Shown here piece by piece: positions 1 to 8,661 of a stretch of DNA of 46,370 nt. A program made the translations under genes and the position numbers. This DNA comes from Candidatus Cryosericum hinesii (lineage in GTDB: Bacteria > Caldisericota > Caldisericia > Cryosericales > Cryosericaceae): positions 32,359 through 78,728 of the forward strand of contig NZ_QXIW01000027.1 in NCBI RefSeq assembly GCF_003570985.1, read 5' to 3'. How positions within the stretch are numbered: the stretch's first letter is position 1; the number at the start of each line of letters is the position of its first letter. The notes beneath the pieces are model-generated. The model did no database searches. It was not told the origin of the DNA and was given only the letters and a program-made list of their open reading frames with translations.

Positions 1-539
1 AGGCGGCCCAGATCAACAAAATCTCTGGAACGCAATGAGAAGGTCTGGGCACGGATGGCTCGAGCTGCCCAGGGCCACGAGAAGAGTGCAATGTAGACAC
101 TCTCGAACACCAGTCCTCGCACCTCAAGATAGGCCGCTACGATCAGAAGAACAACCAACGATGGAACGACCAGAACAATGTTGGTCAGCATGTTGAGTAC
201 TTCATCCGCAATACCGCCGCGATACCCGGCCGTGAAACCGATGAGGATGCCAATCAGGGTCCCCAGCCCGCCGCCTACCATGCCTACGAGGAACGTTGAC
301 CTGAGGCCATATACGAACTGGGTAAAGACATCCTCTCCAAAGCTCGTCGTCCCAAACCAGAACTCAGACGATGGCGGCTGAGCACCCGGAGCCACATAAT
401 CTCGTGGCTGGTATTTCGTGAGGAGCGGGCCCACCAGTGCGAGGATGATGAAGAGAAACACGATCGCCACGCCGATCTGGAGCTTGGCGTTCCGACGCAT
501 GAAGTAAAGCGCTTCGTTCTGCTTCCTGGGTTGTGCCAT
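1..539 (-). CDS. dppC: Peptide-type ABC transporter permease, DppC/OppC family (3' part outside window)
   Basis: The start is an ATG at 539, 6 nt after the stop of the dppB-like gene, and the frame runs open off the left edge, so about 179 N-terminal residues are visible. A short cytoplasmic N-terminus is followed by a hydrophobic segment at about residues 20-40. Next is the DppC-type motif WFGTTSFGEDVFTQFVYG, where the family usually reads FGTD.xGRDVxSRxxYG, then three more hydrophobic segments and the start of the EAA loop (RSRDFVDLG) that docks on the ATPase. DppC-type subunits pair with DppB as the inner-membrane channel for peptides or, in some lineages, oligosaccharides. The substrate cannot be told from sequence. 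ATPase genes are presumably further left. Confidence 0.9.
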   Translation of the reverse strand, partial: MAQPRKQNEALYFMRRNAKLQIGVAIVFLFIILALVGPLLTKYQPRDYVAPGAQPPSSEFWFGTTSFGEDVFTQFVYGLRSTFLVGMVGGGLGTLIGILIGFTAGYRGGIADEVLNMLTNIVLVVPSLVVLLIVAAYLEVRGLVFESVYIALFSWPWAARAIRAQTFSLRSRDFVDLGR

Positions 540-545
540 AGCGCC

Positions 546-1535
546 CTACTCCTCCCCTTGCATCCCAACGCGCGTTCGAGGATCCACAAGGACATACGCG
601 AGGTCGATAAGGAAGTTGGCAAGCAACACGCCGATGATAATAAAGAGACAAGACCCTTGGAGCAGGAAGTAGTCATGGTTCTGAATCGCCTGCAGAATCA
701 GAAAGCCAATTCCAGGGTATGAAAACACTATTTCTGTGGCGAGGGCCCCCCCGACAATGGCGCCCAGTTGCAGTGCCAGCCCGGTGATCTGGGGAAGGAG
801 TGCGTTGTGAAACGCGTAACTCCTGACCAGCTTCCTTGGCGCGCCCAGCGCTTCGAGATAGTGTGAGTAGTCCGCTTCAAGTTCGTAAATGATCATGTTC
901 CGCATCCCGATCGCCCAGCCGCCAAACTGTACAATGAACAGAGAGGCGAAGGGGAGAATCCAATGCTGCAGGAGACTCCAGACGAACGACCAGGAGAAAC
1001 TGGGCATCATGGCATTGCTGTACGCCCCCGAAAAGGGAAGAAGGTGCAGTCTGACTCCACAAAGCCAAGCCAGTAACATCCCGAGCCACATATAGGGGGT
1101 CGCTTGAAGGATATACGCCAGCGGCGATATGGTGTTGTCAAGCCACTTTGATCGCGCCGCATACGCACCGAATTTGTTGCCGGCCAGCCAGCTCAGCAGG
1201 ATTGCCGGCAGCAGGAGAAGAATGTCATATGGTACAGCCTGCTTGATAATTTTCATCACGGGCTGTGGAAACAGCCACAGGCTGACCCCAAGGTCTCCAT
1301 GGAACAGTGCGATCCAGAAATTGAGGTACTGCCGCCAGATAGGCACATTGAGCCCAAATGCTTTCATGTAATAGGAGTAGATGAGCTTGGCGGATTCGGC
1401 CTTCAGGCCGGCCCTCGCAATCAGGATCTCAACGGGGTTGCCTGGCATGAAACGTGGAATGGCCCAATCGACGGTCACCGCCAGGATAAAGGTAATGACA
1501 TAAATGAGCAGTTTTCTTCCGAAATAACGTCGCAT
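546..1535 (-). CDS. dppB: Peptide-type ABC transporter permease, DppB/OppB family
   Basis: The product has 329 residues, normal for DppB. A TM segment at residues 8-26 leads into the DppB N-terminal motif PRFMPGNPVE. Further TM segments lie near 103-120, 135-160, 190-215, 250-280 and 290-315. The EAA coupling loop (EALGAPRKLVRSYAFHNALLP) spans about 228-248. A GAAGGAG Shine-Dalgarno sequence lies 5 nt before the ATG. The gene sits between the solute-binding protein (upstream, separated by a hairpin) and dppC (6 nt downstream), so it forms the membrane channel of this importer. Dipeptide, oligopeptide or oligosaccharide are all possible substrates. Confidence 0.93.
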   Translation of the reverse strand: MRRYFGRKLLIYVITFILAVTVDWAIPRFMPGNPVEILIARAGLKAESAKLIYSYYMKAFGLNVPIWRQYLNFWIALFHGDLGVSLWLFPQPVMKIIKQAVPYDILLLLPAILLSWLAGNKFGAYAARSKWLDNTISPLAYILQATPYMWLGMLLAWLCGVRLHLLPFSGAYSNAMMPSFSWSFVWSLLQHWILPFASLFIVQFGGWAIGMRNMIIYELEADYSHYLEALGAPRKLVRSYAFHNALLPQITGLALQLGAIVGGALATEIVFSYPGIGFLILQAIQNHDYFLLQGSCLFIIIGVLLANFLIDLAYVLVDPRTRVGMQGEE

Positions 1536-1574
1536 TGCCGCTCCTTCGCTTGAAAGAAGGTCTGAGAATGTTTC

Positions 1575-1609
1575 ACGCCCCCTCCTCCCACATGAGGAGG
1601 AGGGGGCGT
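1575..1609 (-). terminator. GC-rich intercistronic hairpin between binding protein and permeases
   Basis: Arms ACGCCCCCTCCTC (1575-1587) and its exact complement at 1597-1609 form a 13-bp stem with a 9-nt loop. In the direction of transcription there is no T-run, only GAAACATTCT. A 3'-end-stabilising or partial attenuation hairpin is therefore more likely than a full terminator: the binding protein would be made in excess over the permeases. The same layout recurs at 8545-8598. Confidence 0.65.
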
Positions 1610-1624
1610 TGAATACATTGGCTG

Positions 1625-3337
1625 TTACGGTTGTTTTACGGCCTTCAATTGAGTAAGCATGAGGATAGCGGTCATGTTCCAGTAGCCATTCCAGGTAACG
1701 GGCAGATCATGATTCTTTCCAGCGACCGAAGATGGCCAGTTCGTCCAGTACGTAGTGCTCATCTGGGCCCACATACCGTTATACCAAAGCGGGATCATGG
1801 GCAGATCCGTGAGCTGAATCGTCTGAAGCTTCGAGATGACAGCCTTCATAGCTGCCAGATCGGTGGTCTTCGTCTTATCCAGCTGCGTCACCAGAGCAAA
1901 GGCAGTCTTGTTGTTGTACCTGCCATAGTTGCCACCCTGCGTGGTCGGGATGTCTTTGAGCTGGTCATAGAAGATGAAGTGATAGTACGTCCACGGTGAG
2001 TTGCTTACATTAGCCTGGTTGTCAATGGCCAGGTCAAACGTACCCTTCAAGCGGGCATCCAGGTAACCGTTGAAGTCCGGGTAACTGGCCACGATATTGA
2101 TCCCCACGGCTTTGGCACTCTTGGAGATCATCTGGGCAGCGGCCATCCAGTCAGACCATCCATTGGGCACGATAAGCTTCAGCGCAATCTTGGTGCCATC
2201 CTTGTTCTCGACAAATCCATCATGGTTGACATCTTTGTAGCCGGCAGCCGCAAGGACTTGTTTGGCTTTGGCAGGATTGTACGTGATGCCCAGTTTCTTG
2301 ACAACAGCCTGGTCAACGTACTTGTTCCACATGGGGAGAAGGCCTGTCGGGTCGGCGGCGCTGACCATGTTGTTGTAATCCCTTGAAACAATGTCGGCTA
2401 CGTTGATCCCGTAGGCAAGTGCCTTCCGGAATGCGAGGTCGCTCATGGGCTTCTTCTGGAGATTGATATCCAGCCATGCAGTGTTGGCAGCAATATCGTA
2501 CGGGGCACTCGGATAGTACGTGTGGAGTGCGTAACCGCCTGTCAGCAATGTGGAGATGCCCGGCAAATAGTTGTTGTTCAGATCTTCTTGCCCCTGGAGC
2601 ACCAAACCCAGCGAGTTCTCGTTGCTGGTGTTGACAAGGTCAATGACGTACTTGGGAGCAACCGACAACTTGAGTGCCTTGGTCGCCCACCAGTTGACGT
2701 TCTTCTCCCAGACCATCTTGGTCTGATCGTATGTATTGTATAGATAGGCGCCTGATCCGACAGGTTTGTCATTGGCTCCCGTCGCGACATCGGTCAGACT
2801 CTTGGTTGACCAGATATGCTGAGGAACGATTGGAAGGTTGTACAGATAGTTGTCCCATTCCTGATAGAGCGGGGTCTTGAACTTGAAGTCCAAGGTGGTG
2901 CTGTTGACCTTGGTGATCGACGTAAGCCAGCTCCACAAACTGCTGAAGTTGAGTGTCGTCTTCTTGCCAAGCTCGATGGTGAACTTGACGTCGTCAACGG
3001 TCAAGGCCTTACCGTCAGACCACGCCAAACCTGAGCGGAGGACCAGCCTGTACGTAGTGCTGTTGGTCCACTTTCCACTGCTGGCGAGCCAGGGTGTGAA
3101 CTTCGCTGTCAGGGGATCATACAGGAATAGCGTTTCGTAGCATAGACCAATTGTTCCCGTCGCATAGTTCCCCGTCATGAAGGGGTTCCAGTTCGACGGA
3201 GGACCCCACTGCTTTCCACCAGTGTAAAGGGTCTGTGACCGGGGGAATTCAGTAGTTGCTGCAGCTGCAACAGAGGTAACTCCTAGAACTCCAGTCAGTA
3301 ATGCTAAGACCAGCAGAATAGACACTACCCTTCTCAT
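1625..3337 (-). CDS. Extracellular solute-binding protein, family 5 (peptide/oligosaccharide type)
   Basis: The product has 570 residues. I start at the internal ATG because AGGAGG lies 7 nt before it and a clean signal peptide follows (MRRVVSILLVLALLTG, likely cleavage after the AAA near residue 25). There is no lipobox. The mature part has SBP_bac_5 landmarks: NPFMTGNY, then LRSGLAWSDGKALTVDDVKF with the family's typical W-S-DG-PLTA-DV pattern. A C-terminal lobe follows, containing RKALAYGINVADIV and LAAAGYKDVNHDGF. The DppB and DppC permease genes lie downstream in the same direction, so this is the ligand-capture subunit of that importer. Its promoter and leader are duplicated upstream of the sugar-binding protein at 8662-10140. 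The ligand is unknown. Confidence 0.93.
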   Translation of the reverse strand: MRRVVSILLVLALLTGVLGVTSVAAAATTEFPRSQTLYTGGKQWGPPSNWNPFMTGNYATGTIGLCYETLFLYDPLTAKFTPWLASSGKWTNSTTYRLVLRSGLAWSDGKALTVDDVKFTIELGKKTTLNFSSLWSWLTSITKVNSTTLDFKFKTPLYQEWDNYLYNLPIVPQHIWSTKSLTDVATGANDKPVGSGAYLYNTYDQTKMVWEKNVNWWATKALKLSVAPKYVIDLVNTSNENSLGLVLQGQEDLNNNYLPGISTLLTGGYALHTYYPSAPYDIAANTAWLDINLQKKPMSDLAFRKALAYGINVADIVSRDYNNMVSAADPTGLLPMWNKYVDQAVVKKLGITYNPAKAKQVLAAAGYKDVNHDGFVENKDGTKIALKLIVPNGWSDWMAAAQMISKSAKAVGINIVASYPDFNGYLDARLKGTFDLAIDNQANVSNSPWTYYHFIFYDQLKDIPTTQGGNYGRYNNKTAFALVTQLDKTKTTDLAAMKAVISKLQTIQLTDLPMIPLWYNGMWAQMSTTYWTNWPSSVAGKNHDLPVTWNGYWNMTAILMLTQLKAVKQP

Positions 3338-3880
3338 TCTTCTTGCCTCCTGTATATCGTGCCTCAACCTCCACGTCTACCGCGACAAAACCATGGACAA
3401 CATTCAGATACTAAGATGTTTCCCCCACCTCCTTTTGCCTCTGATCGACTCTGACTATTTCTAATAGCACATTCAAAATTAATGTCAAGTTCCCAGAACT
3501 TCGCTGAAAACGCCCTCGTCGCGACAGCACACATGCGGACGGACACGAACCCGGGCAGCAGCAATCTGGTGAAGTTCAGGAGAGGTCAAGGCCCAAGTAT
3601 CAAGGCCTCGACCAACAAGCCGTCTGGGACCCCATCATGGAGTTCTACGCGACGACCTTCGACAATGTCCACGACGTTATGAGGTGCAGCGATTGTACTG
3701 AAGACATGTCAACACGTCTGGTCGATATCGAGACCTACCTCGTGACAGACTACGTGATCGGCGATGCGGCGTCATCGGGGGCCGACCACGTCTCCGACAG
3801 CCTCGGTTTCGAGAGCTGGATTCTGGCAAATTACTGAGTCTGGAGGCGAAGGACGCAGTGCTCCGTCATGGCGAACACAC
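3338..3880 (-). repeat. Copy 1 of a ~540-bp duplicated cassette (BNR 3' end, spacer, promoter, leader)
   Basis: This segment aligns along its whole length, with substitutions and small indels, to 10141-10660. Best-conserved blocks are the promoter and start of the leader (3440-3490 against 10235-10286), the leader just before the start codon, and the last codons of the BNR gene (3831-3872 against 10608-10649). It includes the 463-bp non-coding stretch between the BNR gene and the binding-protein gene. No gene is convincing in that stretch. Confidence 0.85.
3461..3488 (-). promoter_or_regulatory. Sigma-70-type promoter of the binding-protein gene, extended -10
   Basis: Reading leftward there is TTGACA (3488-3483), a 16-nt spacer, and TATTAG (3466-3461) preceded by TGC, which makes an extended -10. 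The leader would be about 115 nt. The same elements with the same spacing occur at 10257-10284 in the duplicated cassette, which supports function. Confidence 0.75.
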
Positions 3881-5801
3881 CATCCCCTGCCACAATAATA
3901 CATCGTACATCCAGGTCGGGAAGACCGCTGTTCAGACGCTGCCACGTGGCTCCCTCGTCCCGTGACGTCGCCGCTCCGCGTGCCTGCATTCCTGCGTATA
4001 CCACGCCGTCCCGAGCGACCGCGATCGTGTTGACCGCTCCCGATACGGAGAGGATGGTCGACAGCCCTCTAGTGGACCGGGACCACGTCGTCCCGCCGTC
4101 CTGCGAGACATACACACCCATGGTGTCCGTGCCAGCGTAGAACCGGCCTGTTTGTCCGTCGACAGCAAGGCTGTCGACCCAGGGTGTATCCATTGACGAT
4201 TGCAGACGTTTCCAGCGGATGCCATCGTCCCTGGTTATGTACAACCCCTGACCCAGTAGCGAGAGAATCACCGTGCCCGGCGTTGCTGTATCCGGAAGGA
4301 GCGCGGCAATCTCGGTCCGCGGTGTCGACGATTCTACCGGCGCCGTGGCGACGAGGTCGATGTTCCTCGACTCCCAGGTCAGACCTGCATCGTTCGAAAC
4401 CGCGAATCCCCCGTCCGTACCAGCGTAGACCGTCGTCGGCCCTGTAGAACAGGACGCCAGGATACTCACCCTGACGCCGGGGATGCCACGGGTGACAGCA
4501 ACCCAGTGATCCCCGCCGTCGACACTGCGAAGCACCGACCCGACGGACGTGCCGGCAAGAACAGTCCGTCCATCTTGCAGCACAAGAACGCTGATTACCC
4601 CGTTCGACTCGGAGCAGCGCGACCACGAGATGCCGGCGTCCGGACTGCGGAAAACGCCCTGGTCCGTCGCCGCGTAGAGGACGTCCGCATCGACCGGCGA
4701 CGCGGCCAATCCTGCCAGGGTCAGGTTCGTGATCCCGGTGCTGGATTCGCTCCATGCCATGCCGTCACCAGACGAGAAGACCCCATGGGACGTCGCAGCC
4801 AGCATGCCCGTGCCAGAGCGCACCAATCCGAAGACATGCCCGCCGTCGGGTAACTGAAAGGCCAGCTGCCAGTCGAGGCCGTCTGCCGAGAAGTACAGTG
4901 CTCCGGATTGTGTACCGAGAACAAGTCCAGGCGCCCCGCCCGGAAGGAACTCGACCGCCACACAGTCTGAGGGGAGCGACCCCCTGCGGGAAGTGACCCA
5001 CGTCCGGCCTCCATCCTTCGACAATCCTATGCCGCCACCGGTCACAGTGACAGTCAGACGGAGCTCGTCCGCGGGATCGATATCGATGCCCGTCACCATG
5101 GGCTGTGATCCGAATGGCAGGACAATGGCATTCCACATGCCCCCTCCGTCCCTCGAGACGAAGAGACCGGTCTCCTGAGTTCCTGCATAGACCGTCCTGC
5201 CGTCCCTGCTGGCATCAACGGCTGCGATGCGGTCGCCCAAGTCCTTGCGACCGGTTCGGCTCCACGAACGCCCTCCGTCCCTCGAGATGAAAAGACCGGC
5301 ATCGCCCGTCCCTGCAAACAAGGTGTCCGGAGAGCCGGCAGGGGAAGCGAGACACGACAGCGACCGGCTGCCCAAGCCTCGACTTGCGTTCTTCCACGTC
5401 TGGCCACCGTCCTCGGAAAGGAAGAAGCCGGCACCATACACGGCCTTGCCGACGATCCTTCCGTTCGCCCTCGGGTCAACCTCGATGCCCGCAACATAGT
5501 GGCCGGACGAAGCGCCGCCGAGTGGCGTCCAATCGCTTCCCCCATCAGAGGAGACATAGATTTCATCTTCACGCGTGCCGGCGTAGACGACCGCCCCGTT
5601 AGAAGAGAAGCTGGCAATAGCTGTGACGGGTCCCCCAAAAAGTCCCTTGTCCGATCGCACCCAGATCGTTCCCTCGGCGATGCTTGCAGCATTGGTGAAA
5701 ACATGCCGCATGACGACGGCCTCACCTGAGTGGGCATACCAGACAACCGCCACGACAAACACAAGCAAGACTGCTGCCACAACGCGACCAACGTGTTTCA
5801 T
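3831..5801 (-). CDS. Membrane-anchored BNR/sialidase-repeat beta-propeller protein
   Basis: The product has 656 residues. The start is set at the ATG followed by a signal or anchor segment (MKHVGRVVAAVLLVFVVAVV), with AAGGGG about 9 nt upstream; longer frames lack these. The rest is about 13 Asp-box units, one per 40-50 residues: SSDGGSDW, SEDGGQTW, SRDGGRSW, SRDGGGMW, SKDGGRTW, SADGLDW, GDGMAW, SPDAGISW, SVDGGDHW, SNDAGLTW, TRDDGIRW, SQDGGTTW, SRDEGATW. Many are followed by a YAGT or FAGT strand. This is the fold of sialidase/Ycf48-like propellers, but no catalytic sialidase set is recognisable. It probably acts outside the cell in binding or assembly. The final 14 codons have a decayed copy at 10608-10649. 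Confidence 0.85.
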   Translation of the reverse strand: MKHVGRVVAAVLLVFVVAVVWYAHSGEAVVMRHVFTNAASIAEGTIWVRSDKGLFGGPVTAIASFSSNGAVVYAGTREDEIYVSSDGGSDWTPLGGASSGHYVAGIEVDPRANGRIVGKAVYGAGFFLSEDGGQTWKNASRGLGSRSLSCLASPAGSPDTLFAGTGDAGLFISRDGGRSWSRTGRKDLGDRIAAVDASRDGRTVYAGTQETGLFVSRDGGGMWNAIVLPFGSQPMVTGIDIDPADELRLTVTVTGGGIGLSKDGGRTWVTSRRGSLPSDCVAVEFLPGGAPGLVLGTQSGALYFSADGLDWQLAFQLPDGGHVFGLVRSGTGMLAATSHGVFSSGDGMAWSESSTGITNLTLAGLAASPVDADVLYAATDQGVFRSPDAGISWSRCSESNGVISVLVLQDGRTVLAGTSVGSVLRSVDGGDHWVAVTRGIPGVRVSILASCSTGPTTVYAGTDGGFAVSNDAGLTWESRNIDLVATAPVESSTPRTEIAALLPDTATPGTVILSLLGQGLYITRDDGIRWKRLQSSMDTPWVDSLAVDGQTGRFYAGTDTMGVYVSQDGGTTWSRSTRGLSTILSVSGAVNTIAVARDGVVYAGMQARGAATSRDEGATWQRLNSGLPDLDVRCIIVAGDGVFAMTEHCVLRLQTQ

Positions 5802-5926
5802 CACTTTTCCCCTTCTATCAGAGCTCCGTCTCTCCATAGAAGAAACGGTTGCGGTCAACATGTGCAGCGCTAGACCTGACCAACCTGCACCACGAGATCC
5901 TCCTCTGCCAGGAACAAGTGGATGCA

Positions 5927-5955
5927 ATCACCAAGAGAGGACAACCTCTGGTGAT
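5927..5955. other. Bulged 11-bp hairpin upstream of the IS110-like fragment
   Basis: ATCACC then AAG (bulge) then AGAGG, loop ACAA, CCTCT, GGTGAT: two perfect stem blocks of 6 and 5 bp. An A6 run follows on the + strand, so it is not a terminator in that direction. It lies about 235 nt upstream of the transposase start, in what would be the non-coding left end of the element. Confidence 0.5.
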
Positions 5956-6162
5956 CAAAAAATGTGGTAGCCATGCGTACATTTCCACTGGGTTGATGAC
6001 CTGTTGCTTCAGGTACATTTCGTACGATGGAGGAGGTATTATTTAGGGTAGTGGGTGAGAGGAATGGGTAGACGTTTGTGGTGGAACAGAGGCGGAAGAA
6101 GGTTCTTCCAGCTTGGGTTGTGGACGAAATGAAACGCTGATGGAAGGACAACCCATTGCAAA

Positions 6163-6181
6163 CTCTCCTCATATAGGAGAG
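6163..6181 (+). other. Hairpin carrying the putative ribosome-binding site of the IS110 fragment
   Basis: CTCTCCT (6163-6169), loop CATAT, AGGAGAG (6175-6181): a perfect 7-bp stem. The 3' arm is the Shine-Dalgarno sequence, 7 nt before the ATG at 6189. The structure would hide the ribosome-binding site, a common way for insertion sequences to limit transposase translation. Confidence 0.55.
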
Positions 6182-6188
6182 GTTTCGT

Positions 6189-6396
6189 ATGACACATTGT
6201 GCAGGAATTGATGGTTCGAAGCAATCGTTGGAGGTATGGGATGGAACACACGAGGATGAAGTTCCGAACGAGAGGGGGGTTGACAACCCTGAAGAAGCTC
6301 CTCAAGAAGAGGTATGGTACCGACTGGAACAAGGGAAGGATCATCCATGAATCCACAGGCCCCTATTCCAACTATCTGCGTGAATTTGCTGCTTGA
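6189..6396 (+). pseudogene. Broken IS110-family transposase, N-terminal fragment
   Basis: Translation from the ATG at 6189 gives an IS110-like beginning (CAGIDGSKQSLEVWDGT, with the family's GIDVSK motif as GIDGSK). A frame change near 6270-6285 moves the match to the next frame. There it continues as LKKLLKKRYGTDW and IIHESTGPYSNYLREFAA before a stop; ESTGPYS.YL is the second conserved block of the DEDD N-terminal domain. Everything after this is missing: the C-terminal transposase_20 domain with its serine is absent. It is therefore a dead remnant of about 69 codons between the BNR gene and the sugar permease gene. Confidence 0.75.
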
Positions 6397-6476
6397 GAGA
6401 CCAAACCTCACTTGATTAGCCTTTGAGCGAACCTGCCAGTAATCCACGCAAGAAGTACCTGCAAATAAGAACTGGC

Positions 6477-7685
6477 CTATTCTCTTGCTCTATTACGGGC
6501 TGCAATATCAAATATAACAGCACCCGCAAGCACAAGAGCTTTAACGATGTATTGGTAAGATATATCGATGCCCATAAGGTTCATGCCGCTCGTCAGTGAC
6601 ATCATAACAAACGCACCGACGATCGACCCCGTAACCTTGCCGACGCCACCGGACGGTGATGCACCACCGACAAAAGCCGCCGCGATTGCATCCAATTCAA
6701 AGAGAGTTCCCGCCGTCGTTGTGGCGGACTTGAAACGGGACGCGAACAATATGCCCGACAGAGCTGCAAGGAGACCCATCGAAGCAAAAACGACATAGGT
6801 TACTTTCTTTACACTGATGCCGCTCAACTCAGCCGCTTCTGGATTTCCACCGACGGCGTAAATATGTCTGCCAAGCACCGTGCGTGACATAACAAAATTG
6901 TAGAATATGACCACGATCAATACGACCACCCCAGTCCATGAGAGGCCTCTGTACCCCGCGAGCACCCAGGTGATAGCTCCCACTAGAGCCGATACGAATA
7001 CTAGTTCAATAATGAACAAATGCATCGCCAATACTTTAGAGTCGTAAGCCCGCATCTTTCTGCGGTTGTTGATCGCGCTAATGATGAAGAGTGCAATGGC
7101 CACAACTCCGAGGATAAGAGTCAATTTATGTACTCCAGGCAAGATCCCAATGCCGGGAATGTCGGGAATGTAGCCGTTGCCTATGGCGTTAAAAGCGTCA
7201 CTCGGAATGATTATCGTGCCCCTGCTCATAGTTGCGAGTTGCAATGCTCCTCTGTAGCCTAACCATCCAGCAAGCGTTGCTACAAAGGCTGGGATTTTCA
7301 TCTGCGCCACGAGGAAACCGGTGAGAAGCCCCGCCAGGACTCCTAGCCCCAGGACAACCGGTATGCTCGCATATACAGGCAGGTGCCAGGATACCATAGA
7401 GATTGCCGCTACCGCGCCCAGGAAGCCGGCGAGAAAACCAACCGACAGATCTATATCCCGAATGACAATGACCAGTGTCATACCGACCGCCAATACTGCT
7501 ATGTAGCCTGTCTGATCTATCAAGTTGCCTATGTTTCTCGACGAAATGAAGACACCTTTCGTCGTGATTGTAAAGATCGCCATGATAGTTAACAAGGCGA
7601 TATACATGCCCCAATCACGGATATTCTGTCGCAGTGTTTTACTTACATCCTTCATGAACGACGTCTTGAACCTCTTCGTGCTCAT
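6477..7685 (-). CDS. Sugar ABC transporter permease (XylH/GguB-like, BPD_transp_2 family)
   Basis: The product has 402 residues with about ten hydrophobic segments. The motif [16 protein letters not shown] near residues 87-102 is diagnostic of ribose/xylose-type permeases (usual form GMTLVIITGGIDLSVG). [15 protein letters not shown] and [15 protein letters not shown] follow; the latter is the EAA-like coupling loop. The ATG overlaps the stop of the ATPase gene by 4 nt (ATGA), so translation is coupled. With the adjacent ATPase and binding protein it forms a CUT2-type importer for a monosaccharide, most likely a xylose-type aldose. The exact sugar is not determined. Confidence 0.93.
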   Translation of the reverse strand: MSTKRFKTSFMKDVSKTLRQNIRDWGMYIALLTIMAIFTITTKGVFISSRNIGNLIDQTGYIAVLAVGMTLVIVIRDIDLSVGFLAGFLGAVAAISMVSWHLPVYASIPVVLGLGVLAGLLTGFLVAQMKIPAFVATLAGWLGYRGALQLATMSRGTIIIPSDAFNAIGNGYIPDIPGIGILPGVHKLTLILGVVAIALFIISAINNRRKMRAYDSKVLAMHLFIIELVFVSALVGAITWVLAGYRGLSWTGVVVLIVVIFYNFVMSRTVLGRHIYAVGGNPEAAELSGISVKKVTYVVFASMGLLAALSGILFASRFKSATTTAGTLFELDAIAAAFVGGASPSGGVGKVTGSIVGAFVMMSLTSGMNLMGIDISYQYIVKALVLAGAVIFDIAARNRARE

Positions 7686-8473
7686 TGTTGCTTGCCCACT
7701 CCCTCGGCAAAATCATCGCGTGCGCCAACTATATAGGCCACCACCCGCTCGCGGAAATCGTCAATGTTACCAGCGACGGGAGTGTCGCAGACCTTGCGTC
7801 CATGTCGCAACACCATCATTCGGTCGCTGACCTTATAGATATCTTCCAAGCGGTGGCTGATGATGATGATTGAAGAGCCCTGTGCCTTGAGTTCCCGCAC
7901 TAAATCGAGTACCTTGTCAATGGCTGCCACACTCAGGGCCGCCGTGGGCTCGTCCATGATGGTGACCTTGTTGTTGAAAGCTGTCGCGCGAGCAATGGCC
8001 ACGGCCTGGCGCTGGCCACCGGACAGACTCTCCACTTTCAAGCGCACGGAGGAGATGTCAATCTTCAAACGATTTAGCAGACGTTGCGTTTCTTGCCCCA
8101 TGTAATGCTCATCCATAATACTGATTGGGCCAAGTTTTACGCTCGCCGCTTCGCGTCCCATGAAAACGTTGGCGGCCACGTCGAGGTTATCCGCAAGTGC
8201 CAAGTCCTGATACACCATCTCAATGCCCTGCTGGCGTGCATTCCAGGGATTGGCAATATGTGCCTTCTTACCCTCGATGAAGATCTCTCCTTCATCCGGG
8301 ATGTATGCCCCACTGAGAATCTTCATCAGGGTAGATTTGCCGGCAGCGTTGTCGCCCACCAGGCCCAGTACTTCGTTGTGGTGTAGTACCAAATCCACCC
8401 CTTGCAACGCCTGGACACCACCGAAGTTCTTCTTGATGTTCTGCATTTCTATTATGGGTGTGGTTTCTGACAT
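7682..8473 (-). CDS. Sugar ABC transporter ATP-binding protein (single-domain, CUT2 type)
   Basis: The product has 263 residues. The start is the ATG preceded by AGAGGAAACC; the longer frame begins without a ribosome-binding site. Walker A is GDNAAGKST (residues 40-48), the Q-loop is YQDLAL, the signature is [14 protein letters not shown], Walker B is [12 protein letters not shown], and the switch is ISHRLEDI. Most CUT2 ATPases (RbsA, XylG) are two fused cassettes of about 500 residues. This is a half-size subunit that must dimerise. It matches a known half-size subgroup, so the length is not a truncation. It overlaps the permease gene by 4 nt. Confidence 0.93.
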   Translation of the reverse strand: MSETTPIIEMQNIKKNFGGVQALQGVDLVLHHNEVLGLVGDNAAGKSTLMKILSGAYIPDEGEIFIEGKKAHIANPWNARQQGIEMVYQDLALADNLDVAANVFMGREAASVKLGPISIMDEHYMGQETQRLLNRLKIDISSVRLKVESLSGGQRQAVAIARATAFNNKVTIMDEPTAALSVAAIDKVLDLVRELKAQGSSIIIISHRLEDIYKVSDRMMVLRHGRKVCDTPVAGNIDDFRERVVAYIVGARDDFAEGVGKQQ

Positions 8474-8544
8474 TGGTTTCCTCTCTTTCCCTGGAAAGAT
8501 GTGCAAGAGTGTGACTGCACTGAAGAAGCTAGAATCTCTCATGG

Positions 8545-8598
8545 GGGAGCAAAGCAAGACATCTCCACGATAATTAAGAGACCATTTGCTTTGCTCCC
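8545..8598 (-). terminator. Long-loop inverted repeat between sugar-binding protein and ATPase genes
   Basis: GGGAGCAAAGCAA (8545-8557) and its exact complement at 8586-8598 form a 13-bp stem around a 28-nt loop. It lies in the 188-nt gap between the binding-protein stop (8662) and the ATPase start (8473), and no T-run follows leftward. As at 1575-1609, it probably protects or partly terminates the binding-protein message. Confidence 0.6.
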
Positions 8599-8661
8599 GG
8601 TACTCCTTTCCCCTTATTGCAGTAGATTCCTGTATTAATCAACTAACTGTTGTGCTGTTTC

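Noticed and set aside
3637-3837. A 66-codon rightward frame in the duplicated spacer, partly kept in the second copy
   Set aside because: The second copy is frameshifted and the frame overlaps the opposite-strand BNR 3' end in both. It has no ribosome-binding site and is better explained as conserved DNA of the cassette.
5870-6286. Leftward frames of 90-140 codons between the BNR gene and the sugar permease
   Set aside because: The rightward IS110 similarity explains the region better. The leftward translations show no motif and no ribosome-binding site.
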